NCBI RefSeq assembly: GCF_004614195.1
Contig: NZ_SPUM01000040.1
Span: forward strand, 1 to 38,021
Source: Massilia horti
GTDB taxonomy: Bacteria > Pseudomonadota > Gammaproteobacteria > Burkholderiales > Burkholderiaceae_D
Length of the DNA stretch: 38,021 bases
Direction: 5' to 3'
Below, one piece after another: positions 31,923-38,021 of the stretch. Positions within the stretch are counted from its first letter, which is position 1; each line of letters starts with the position of its first letter. A model generated the notes under the pieces. It did not search any database. It saw nothing but the letters and a program-made list of their open reading frames with translations, and had not been told where the DNA came from. The translations under genes were made by a program, and so were the position numbers.

Positions 31923-33664
31923 TTTTCGGCCAGCGCGGCGGCGAACTGCAGGCGGTACAGGTTGGCGTACATGCCGTTCATCGACAGCAGCTCGTCATGC
32001 GTGCCCTGCTCGACAATGCGGCCGTGCTCCATCACCACGATGCGGTCGGCGCGTTCGATGGTCGACAGCCGGTGCGCGATCACGATCGTGGTGCGGCCGG
32101 CCATCAGCGTGTCGAGCGCGGCCTGCACCGCGCGTTCCGATTCGTTGTCCAGCGCCGAGGTGGCTTCGTCCAGGATCAGGATCGGCGCGTCCTTGTAGAT
32201 CGCGCGTGCGATCGCGACCCGCTGGCGCTGCCCGCCCGACAGGCGCATGCCGTTCTCGCCGATCATCGTGTCCACGCCATCGGGCAGTCTTTCCACCACG
32301 TCCGACAGGTGCGCGGCCTTGATCGCGGCGGCCAGCCGCTCGCGGTCGATGTGCTCGACACCGTAGGCGACGTTGGCGGCCAGGGTGTCGTCGAACAGCA
32401 CCACGTTCTGGCTCACCATCGCCAGCTGGCGGCGCAGGCTGGCCAGCGTGATCTCCTGGTACGGCACGCCGTCGAGCAGGATGCGGCCCGACTCAGGTTC
32501 GTAAAAGCGCGTGACCAGGTTCACGAAAGTCGACTTGCCGCCGCCCGACACGCCCACCAGCGCCACGGTCTGCCCCGGCTGCACGTCGAGCGTGACATTG
32601 GACAGCGCCGTGCCGTGCGCGCCGGGATAGCGGAAGCTGACGCGCTCGAACCGCAAATGGCCGGTGGCAGAGCCGATCTCGCGCGTGCCCGGGTCCTCTT
32701 CGACCGGCGAATCGATCATCTGGAACACGGTCTCGGTGGCCGCCATCCCGCGCTGCATCGGGCCGTTCAGTTCGGCCAGCGACTTCATCGGGGTCAGCAG
32801 CATGATCATCATCGCGACGAAGTTGGTGAACTCGCCCACCGTCATGTTGGATCGGATCGCGAGGATCACCACCAGCGACAGCGCGAGCGAGGTCGCGATC
32901 TGGGTCACCGGCGCGGTCGCCGCGAACGCCACTGTGGTGCGCTGCGAGAAGCCGAGCAGCGCCGCGCTGCGCTGTTCGAAGCGGCGGCGCTCGTAATGCT
33001 CGCCGGAGAACACGCGGATCACCTGATGCCCGCGCGCGGCCTCGTCCACCACCTGGGTCATTTCCGCGGTCACGCGCTGGTTCTCGCGGTTCAGGCGGCG
33101 CAGGCGCCCGGTGGTGGTGCGCACGATCACGGCGGTGAGCGGCAGGATCACGATCGCCAGCAGGGTCAACTTCCAGTTCAGGTACAGGAGCGAGGCCAGC
33201 AGGCCGATCACCACCAGCACGTCGCGCACGCAGGCCACGAATACCGAGTTGATCATGTCGACCACCTGGCGCACGTCGCCGATTACGGTGTTGATGATCC
33301 TGCCGGTCGACTCTTCATGGAAGCGCGCCACCGGCAGGCGCAGCAGACGCTCGAACATCTGCCGCCGCAGGTCGTTGAGCACGCGGCTGATCACCCAGTT
33401 GTTCAGGTAGGCTGTGCCGAAGGTGCCGACGCCGCGCAGGACGAAGATCGAGACCAGCACCGCCGGGATCCACCACAGCGGGAAATCGACCTTTTCCTTG
33501 AAGCCGTCGTCAAGCAGCAGTTCGATCGCCTTGGTCAGCATCGGCTGGGTGGACGCGGTCAACGCCATCGCCAGCAGGGACAAAAAGGCACGCAGACGGT
33601 ACGGTTTGACGATCGCCCACAGGCGCTTGACGATGACGTTATTTTCCAATTGACTCTTTCGCAT
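31919..33664 (-). CDS. msbA: Lipid A/core export ABC transporter MsbA
   Basis: This is a half-size ABC exporter of 581 residues that flips lipid A-core across the inner membrane. Six N-terminal helices form the membrane domain, which includes FHEESTGRIINTVIGDVRQV of the coupling region. The C-terminal ATPase has Walker A GVSGGGKSTF, a Q-loop in MVSQNVVLFDD, the signature LSGGQRQRVAIARA, Walker B ILILDEATSALD and the switch His in VIAHRLST. The size and sequence fit MsbA (582 in E. coli) better than a drug exporter, and the setting between an O-antigen ligase and waaF agrees. It overlaps the ligase gene by 26 bp. Confidence 0.93.
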   Translation of the reverse strand: MRKSQLENNVIVKRLWAIVKPYRLRAFLSLLAMALTASTQPMLTKAIELLLDDGFKEKVDFPLWWIPAVLVSIFVLRGVGTFGTAYLNNWVISRVLNDLRRQMFERLLRLPVARFHEESTGRIINTVIGDVRQVVDMINSVFVACVRDVLVVIGLLASLLYLNWKLTLLAIVILPLTAVIVRTTTGRLRRLNRENQRVTAEMTQVVDEAARGHQVIRVFSGEHYERRRFEQRSAALLGFSQRTTVAFAATAPVTQIATSLALSLVVILAIRSNMTVGEFTNFVAMMIMLLTPMKSLAELNGPMQRGMAATETVFQMIDSPVEEDPGTREIGSATGHLRFERVSFRYPGAHGTALSNVTLDVQPGQTVALVGVSGGGKSTFVNLVTRFYEPESGRILLDGVPYQEITLASLRRQLAMVSQNVVLFDDTLAANVAYGVEHIDRERLAAAIKAAHLSDVVERLPDGVDTMIGENGMRLSGGQRQRVAIARAIYKDAPILILDEATSALDNESERAVQAALDTLMAGRTTIVIAHRLSTIERADRIVVMEHGRIVEQGTHDELLSMNGMYANLYRLQFAAALAEK

Positions 33665-34886
33665 TCAGGCAGTAGCCCATGAGCAGGAACACCATGAACG
33701 CATAGAACATGCTGCCTTTGACAGACCAGAAGATCACTTCGGTCAGGCCGAAGCTGAAATAGCACAGCACCACCAGCAGCCCGGCCAGCGCGGGCGCCAG
33801 TTGCTGCGGCGCGCTGGCGCGGGCTTGGCCGAGCGCGCGCCAGAAGAAGGCGAACGGCGCAGCGAGCAGGCTGAACCAGGCGGCAAACCCGACGATCCCG
33901 CCGGTGGCGAAGGCCTGCAAGCCATCATTATGCATGTGCGGCATGGGCAGCACCGCGCGGTCAAGCAGGCCCTGCTGCACGTAACGCCGCAGCTCGCCGT
34001 GCGTCAGGTTGGCATCGATCCCGAACAGCGGGTGCTCCTGGATCAGCATAACGGCGCCCTTCCACAGTTCCAGGCGAATGCCCAGGCTGGTATCCTTGCT
34101 GCCGCCGTCCGACCAGGCGCGCACGTCGTCCACGCCCTCCGCCACCCGGTCCTGCATCCCCAGCGACGGCACGAAATATGCGCTTCCGCAAATCAGCAGG
34201 CCGGCCGCGACCAGCGCACGCACGCGCCGCCCCGGCACCAGCCTGGCCTGCAACAGCACCAGCCCGACCGGCAGCAACGCCACCAGCGCGCCGCGGGTGC
34301 CGGTGAACAGCGCGGCGGCGATGCCGGCCAGCGCGCCGAGCACGGGCCAGGCCATCCGCCAGCCCCGCTGAATATCGATGGTGGCGACGACGGCCAGGAG
34401 CGCCATGCACAGCGACAGGTCGCCGAAGGTGATTGGATTGATCAGCCCGCCGGGACGGTCGATGTGCTGGCCCAGGCGCTGGTAGGCCACCAGCGCCAGC
34501 GCCGCCAGGGTGCCGGCGATCACGCCCCACCACAGCGCGCGGCGCGGGGGACGGGCGACCAGCACCAGCATCAGCACCGTCACCGCCAGGAACATGCGCA
34601 ACGGCTTTTCCAGGTTGTTGGCGGTCGCTTCCGGGCGCACAACATAACACAACAACGCAAAGCAGAAGTTGAACATGAACGCGAACACCACCCACCGGCT
34701 CTCGTGCCAATGGCGTGCCAGCGCGGCGCGGCAGTCGCGCCACATGAACGGCGCGATAAACAGGAACAAAAAGCTGACCGTGCTGACCCCGAACAAAGTA
34801 ACCAGGCTCAATGCAGGGAATAAAAAGGTCAGCGCGCCGATCCAAACAGGCGCGGATTTGTGACTTTTCTTTAAATTATTGTTCAT
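33639..34886 (-). CDS. O-antigen ligase family protein (WaaL-like)
   Basis: This is an inner-membrane protein of 415 residues with about 11-12 hydrophobic helices and one large periplasmic loop. The loop segment (GIRLELWKGAVMLIQEHPLFGIDA, then MPHMHNDGLQAFATGGIVGF) is the Wzy_C/O-antigen ligase signature, with the Arg and the HxN-type His that matter for transfer of polysaccharide from undecaprenyl carrier to lipid A-core. A Wzy polymerase is an alternative, but position next to msbA and waaF favours the ligase. It starts the minus-strand operon and is divergent, across about 50 bp, from the glycosyltransferase genes. Confidence 0.87.
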   Translation of the reverse strand: MNNNLKKSHKSAPVWIGALTFLFPALSLVTLFGVSTVSFLFLFIAPFMWRDCRAALARHWHESRWVVFAFMFNFCFALLCYVVRPEATANNLEKPLRMFLAVTVLMLVLVARPPRRALWWGVIAGTLAALALVAYQRLGQHIDRPGGLINPITFGDLSLCMALLAVVATIDIQRGWRMAWPVLGALAGIAAALFTGTRGALVALLPVGLVLLQARLVPGRRVRALVAAGLLICGSAYFVPSLGMQDRVAEGVDDVRAWSDGGSKDTSLGIRLELWKGAVMLIQEHPLFGIDANLTHGELRRYVQQGLLDRAVLPMPHMHNDGLQAFATGGIVGFAAWFSLLAAPFAFFWRALGQARASAPQQLAPALAGLLVVLCYFSFGLTEVIFWSVKGSMFYAFMVFLLMGYCLNAKESIGK

Positions 34887-34940
34887 TCAGAATTTTGTGG
34901 GATATCCTTGCCACCTAAGCCAAGTTTTAAAGCGATCCGC

Positions 34941-35798
34941 ATGCAGCAAGCCCATACAATCTCGCTCGTAATCACCACCTACGACCGGCCGGATGCCCTG
35001 TCGGCGGTGGTCGAGGCCTGTTTCGCGCAGGACGACAAGAACTTCGAGATCATTATCGCTGATGACGGCTCCACTGCCAACACGAGGGAATGCATCGACC
35101 GGCTGCGCGCACGCGCGCCCATGCCCCTGTTGCACGTGTGGCAGCCGGACGAAGGATTCCGCGCCGCCATGGTGCGCAACCGCGGCACGCTCGCTGCGCG
35201 CGGCGACTACATCGTATTCCTCGATGGCGACTGCATCCCGCGGCGCGACTTCATCGCGCGCCACCGCGCGCTGGCGCAGCGCGGCTGCCTGGTCACCGGC
35301 AGCCGCGTCCTGCTCAGCCCAAGACTGACCGACAGCGTGCTGCGCGACGAAGTCGGGCTGGACGCGCTGGGACTGACCGACAAGCTGCGCTACCGCATGA
35401 GCGGAGACATGAACAAGCTGTTGCAGCTGCTGGTGCGCTGGCCCGACGTGGGCCGCGTGCGGCACCGCTTCAACTGGCGCCGCATCAAGTCCTGCAACCT
35501 GGGCGTATGGCGTTCGGACCTGGAGCGGGTGAACGGATTCGACGAGAGTTTTCACGGCTGGGGCCATGAAGACGCGGACCTGGTGGTGCGCCTGCACCAC
35601 GCGGGCGTCAAGCGCAAAGAGGGTGCGTTCGGCACCGAAGTATTCCACCTGTGGCATCGCGAAGCGGAGCGCGACAACGAGTCGGCCAACCGGCGCGTGG
35701 TGCTGGAGCGCGCCGCAAGCCGCTCGACCCAGGCGGTGAGAGGCTTACGTGAACACGTCCGCCCGGGCAAGGGCGCGGAGGACAGGCCCGGCTCATAA
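34941..35798 (+). CDS. Family 2 glycosyltransferase, tandem copy 1
   Basis: This GT-A glycosyltransferase has 285 residues from the chosen ATG. SLVITTYDRPDALSAVVEA starts the nucleotide-binding half, IIIADDGS is the first Asp motif, FLDGDCIPRRDFIARH holds the metal-binding DxD, and FHGWGHEDADLVVRLHHAGV is the Glyco_transf_7C-type acceptor segment with the HED base. It probably adds a sugar to the lipopolysaccharide core at the cytoplasmic face. An in-frame TTG at 34908 would add 11 residues; the ATG aligns better with the paralogue downstream. The DNA between this gene and the O-antigen ligase is only about 50 bp, so promoters for both must overlap. Confidence 0.9.
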   Translation: MQQAHTISLVITTYDRPDALSAVVEACFAQDDKNFEIIIADDGSTANTRECIDRLRARAPMPLLHVWQPDEGFRAAMVRNRGTLAARGDYIVFLDGDCIPRRDFIARHRALAQRGCLVTGSRVLLSPRLTDSVLRDEVGLDALGLTDKLRYRMSGDMNKLLQLLVRWPDVGRVRHRFNWRRIKSCNLGVWRSDLERVNGFDESFHGWGHEDADLVVRLHHAGVKRKEGAFGTEVFHLWHREAERDNESANRRVVLERAASRSTQAVRGLREHVRPGKGAEDRPGS

Positions 35799-35840
35799 CA
35801 ACTCGCATGCGGAAAATGCCGGGAGCCGCGGGCCATAAGA

Positions 35841-35858
35841 ACGATAACGATAACGATA
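35841..35858 (+). repeat. Hexamer tandem repeat ACGATA x3 in leader of second glycosyltransferase
   Basis: Three exact ACGATA units run from 35841 to 35858, followed by the related AACATAAAC, and end 9 bp before the ATG at 35868. The tract occupies the place where a ribosome-binding site would be expected. Copy-number change there could alter translation; no evidence of variation is visible in a single sequence. Confidence 0.7.
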
Positions 35859-35867
35859 AACATAAAC

Positions 35868-36737
35868 ATGACACCCAATCCGAGACTGTCCGTTGTCATC
35901 AGCACCTACAACTGGCCGGAAGCACTGCAAGCCGTGATCGAAGGTTTTTTCCGGCAAACCGACCTGAATTTCGAAATCATCGTCGCCGACGACGGCTCGG
36001 GCCAAGCCACCCGCGAGTGCGTCGAGCGCCTGCGTGAACGCTCCCCGGTGCCGATCATGCATGTGTGGCAGCCGGACCTGGGCTACCGATTGTCGATGTC
36101 GCGCAACCGCGGCATCCGCGCCTCGAGCGGCGACTATGTGCTGGTCCTGGATGGCGACTGCATTCCCCGCCGCAATTACATCGAGCAGCACCGCAAGCTG
36201 GCGCGCGCCGGCTTCATGGTCACCGGCAGCCGCATCCTGCTCAATGCGGCGGCGAGCCAGCGCGTGCTGGCCGGGCGGCTCGACCTGCAATCGATCGGCC
36301 TGACGGACAAGCTGCGCCTGCGCCTGCGCGGCGAAGCCAACAAACTGCCGCAATTGCTATGGACCCTGCCCGATATCGGACGCGAAAAGTCGCGCTTTTC
36401 CTGGCGCCGCATCAAGGGCTGCAACATGGGCATCTGGCGCGCGGACCTGGAGCGCATCAACGGCTTTGACGAAAGCTTCCAGGGCTGGGGCCACGAGGAT
36501 GCGGACCTGGTGGTGCGGCTGTTCCATGCTGGAGTAATGCGCAAGGACGGCGCGTTCGCCACTGAAGTGTTCCACCTGTGGCATCGCGAAGCCAAGCGCG
36601 ACCACGCATCGAGCAACCGCCGCATGGTGCTCGAACGCCGGGTCAACAAGACCACCCAGGCCGTCAAAGGATTGCGGGAACAGCAGGAGGAAGCGGTCGT
36701 CGTGCAAGAAACCGACGATTATTGGTCCTCCCCCTGA
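35868..36737 (+). CDS. Family 2 glycosyltransferase, tandem copy 2
   Basis: The 289-residue product is a close paralogue of the gene just upstream. LSVVISTYNWPEALQAVIEG, IIVADDGS, LVLDGDCIPRRNYIEQHRKL and FQGWGHEDADLVVRLFHAGV align with it block for block, and both end with a VFHLWHREA and NRR segment. DxD and HED motifs are intact, so both copies look active. Residues differ enough that acceptor or donor specificity may have split. It has no clear ribosome-binding site, and its leader holds a hexamer repeat. A role in outer-core or O-antigen assembly follows from the neighbours. Confidence 0.9.
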   Translation: MTPNPRLSVVISTYNWPEALQAVIEGFFRQTDLNFEIIVADDGSGQATRECVERLRERSPVPIMHVWQPDLGYRLSMSRNRGIRASSGDYVLVLDGDCIPRRNYIEQHRKLARAGFMVTGSRILLNAAASQRVLAGRLDLQSIGLTDKLRLRLRGEANKLPQLLWTLPDIGREKSRFSWRRIKGCNMGIWRADLERINGFDESFQGWGHEDADLVVRLFHAGVMRKDGAFATEVFHLWHREAKRDHASSNRRMVLERRVNKTTQAVKGLREQQEEAVVVQETDDYWSSP

Positions 36738-36849
36738 CGTTCCGGTTCTGATGCCACCGACGCCAGGCGCCGCGCGACAAGCGCGTTCCGCTTGAACTCG
36801 CGCAGCTCTTCTGTGTCCAATCCGATGGGCGGACAACGGAAATGGTGGC

Positions 36850-37941
36850 ATGACCATGAACCAGCTACTGCGCAAGAGCCTGTCGATCATCGTTCCGGCC
36901 TATGATGCCGCAGCCTTTATCGAACCTTGCCTGCGTTCGATCCTCGCGCAACTGGAACCGCAGCATGCGCTGGTCGTCATCGACGACGGCTCGCGCGACG
37001 CCACCGGCGAAATCGCCGAGCACCTGCAGCACGAATTCGCGCATGCCCGGTTCACCATCGTGCGCCAGCCGAACCACGGGGTTGCGACGGCCCGCAACCA
37101 GGGGCTGGCGGCGGCTGACGGCGAGTACGTGCTGTTCGTCGACGCCGACGACCTGCTCGAACCCGGGGCGCTGCTGGCGCTCGACCGCGCGATCGCGACG
37201 CACCGGCCGGACGTGGTCGCGTGCGACTACAATACCTGGCGGCAGAGAAAAAAGAAGCACAAGTGCAAGCGCATGATGCTCGGCTATCCACCGAACGCGC
37301 TGCTGCATGACCAGGAGGCGATCCTCTGTTCCTTCTTCGCCGGCCGCCAGAATTACGTGTGGGCCAACGTGTTCCGGCGCGAGATTTACGAACGCGTGCG
37401 CCAGCCAGTTTTTCCTCCCGGCCGGGTGTTCGAAGACGTCGCGGTGGTAGCGCGCCTGCTGGCCGAATGCGCAAGCCTGTTTCACCTGTCGCGGCCCATC
37501 ATCGATTACCGCCAGCACCCGAGCAGCCTGAAGTGCCAGGTATCGAGCAAATGGTGCGTCGACTTCGTGTGGGCGCTCCGTCAGATCAGGGACAGCTTCG
37601 TGGCGCTGCCGGTGAGCGACGCGGTGCGCATGCATATCGACGTCGCCGCCTGCCACTTCTACGTGGGGATCGTCAAAACCTCCTACCAGCTGCCGTGGCG
37701 CGAGGGGCGCGTGGTGCGGGCGCAGGTCAGGCAACTGTTCCTGGACAGCCTGTTCAACCATCCGCTCGCGGTGCTGGCGGCGATGGAGCGCGGCACGGTG
37801 ATCTCGCGCGATCATGAATTCGACCTCACGGCTGCCAGCCAGGCGCGCAAGGCGCTCAGTGGAAGCGTCGCGTTCGGGATCATGAAATCGGCAAGCCGCA
37901 GGTGGAAGATGTGGCAGCAGCGGCTGGCTGCGGCGACCTGA
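36850..37941 (+). CDS. Family 2 glycosyltransferase (larger, EpsH/WcaA-like type)
   Basis: This 363-residue protein has a standard GT2 N-terminal domain: LSIIVPAYDAAAFIEPCLRS, LVVIDDGSRDATGEIAEHL, NHGVATARNQGLAAADGEYV, and the DxD in LFVDADDLLEPGAL. It is not a close relative of the two GT2 genes upstream. The C-terminal half (from about 200) lacks the Glyco_transf_7C segment and is instead Arg/His/Cys-containing and helical, as in exopolysaccharide or O-antigen transferases. GGTGG lies 7 bp before a second ATG at 36856, so the real start may be two codons later. It is probably transcribed with the preceding genes after a 112-bp gap in which I see nothing else. Confidence 0.88.
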   Translation: MTMNQLLRKSLSIIVPAYDAAAFIEPCLRSILAQLEPQHALVVIDDGSRDATGEIAEHLQHEFAHARFTIVRQPNHGVATARNQGLAAADGEYVLFVDADDLLEPGALLALDRAIATHRPDVVACDYNTWRQRKKKHKCKRMMLGYPPNALLHDQEAILCSFFAGRQNYVWANVFRREIYERVRQPVFPPGRVFEDVAVVARLLAECASLFHLSRPIIDYRQHPSSLKCQVSSKWCVDFVWALRQIRDSFVALPVSDAVRMHIDVAACHFYVGIVKTSYQLPWREGRVVRAQVRQLFLDSLFNHPLAVLAAMERGTVISRDHEFDLTAASQARKALSGSVAFGIMKSASRRWKMWQQRLAAAT

Positions 37942-37955
37942 TTTCGCTGGCGTCC

Positions 37956-38021
37956 CGCCAACGTCGCGGGGCCTGTTGGCTGGACTGCTAACGGTGTTCG
38001 CAATCCGCGTGCGCAGCAGAG
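37956..38021. repeat. REPIN-like element 7, cut by the window edge
   Basis: The 49 bp at 37956-38004 match the reverse complement of the core of element 4 (20560-20608) at about 41 positions, and CCGCGTGCGCA at 38005-38015 is the start of a right arm that then diverges. The core starts 15 bp after the last glycosyltransferase stop. Only one end of the element is visible. Confidence 0.65.

Noticed and set aside
31997..33682. 561-residue frame antisense to msbA
   Set aside because: Shadow frame; msbA on the other strand has all ABC motifs.

Overview
The window reads as chromosomal DNA of a betaproteobacterium of the order Burkholderiales, most likely family Oxalobacteraceae (Massilia/Telluria/Duganella type). 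The grounds are the high GC and strong G/C third-position bias, the gene order purD-hemF-nadD-rsfS-rlmH-maf-rng, the lipopolysaccharide genes, and many intergenic inverted repeats built on GTGCGCAC. I see no rRNA, tRNA, CRISPR array, prophage or insertion sequence. No gene is cut by either window edge.

Layout. (1) 182-2702, minus strand: a small operon of an EamA-type exporter, methylglyoxal synthase (mgsA), quinone reductase (qorA) and a 48-residue membrane protein coupled to qorA by an ATGA overlap. (2) 2804-10986, plus strand: a DUF2182-like membrane protein, then a housekeeping block: yebC, purD, hemF, nadD, rsfS (with a long histone-H1-like tail), rlmH, maf and rng. (3) 11038-12162: a DegT/DnrJ-type aminotransferase with visibly lower GC, which looks like an acquired orphan. 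(4) 12227-16173: an ECF sigma/anti-sigma pair on the minus strand, divergent from a secreted subtilisin-like protease and an exported Ala/Gly/Ser-rich protein that has its own ECF-like promoter. (5) 16391-20492: a sodium:solute symporter with a candidate operator, a DsbA/FrnE-type protein, a lipoprotein and a CaiB/BaiF CoA-transferase. (6) 20710-28931, minus strand: a tight seven-gene operon. It encodes a two-subunit NAD-linked formate dehydrogenase (fused NuoE/NuoF-like subunit plus a molybdopterin alpha subunit), FdhD, a TupBCA tungstate importer and a Rossmann-fold protein. The architecture matches the tungsten-containing formate dehydrogenase 1 of Methylobacterium. (7) 29198-30694: a small conserved-looking protein and a VirK/YbjX (DUF535) protein. 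(8) 30894-37941: lipopolysaccharide assembly, with waaF, msbA and an O-antigen ligase on the minus strand and three family 2 glycosyltransferases (two of them tandem paralogues) on the plus strand.

Across the window, seven intergenic sites carry REP-like arms that start with GTAG and contain two GTGCGCAC palindromes. The arms are usually paired head to head around a related core, which is the layout of REPINs mobilised by RAYT transposases. No transposase lies in the window.

The strongest functional story is the predicted tungsten-dependent formate oxidation operon. Other points worth a second look are the SDR-like protein at its end that lacks the catalytic Tyr and Lys, the FdhD lacking one Cys of its CxxC, the RsfS tail, the sigma/protease/low-complexity protein unit, and the repeat family with its rare 41-bp arm variant.
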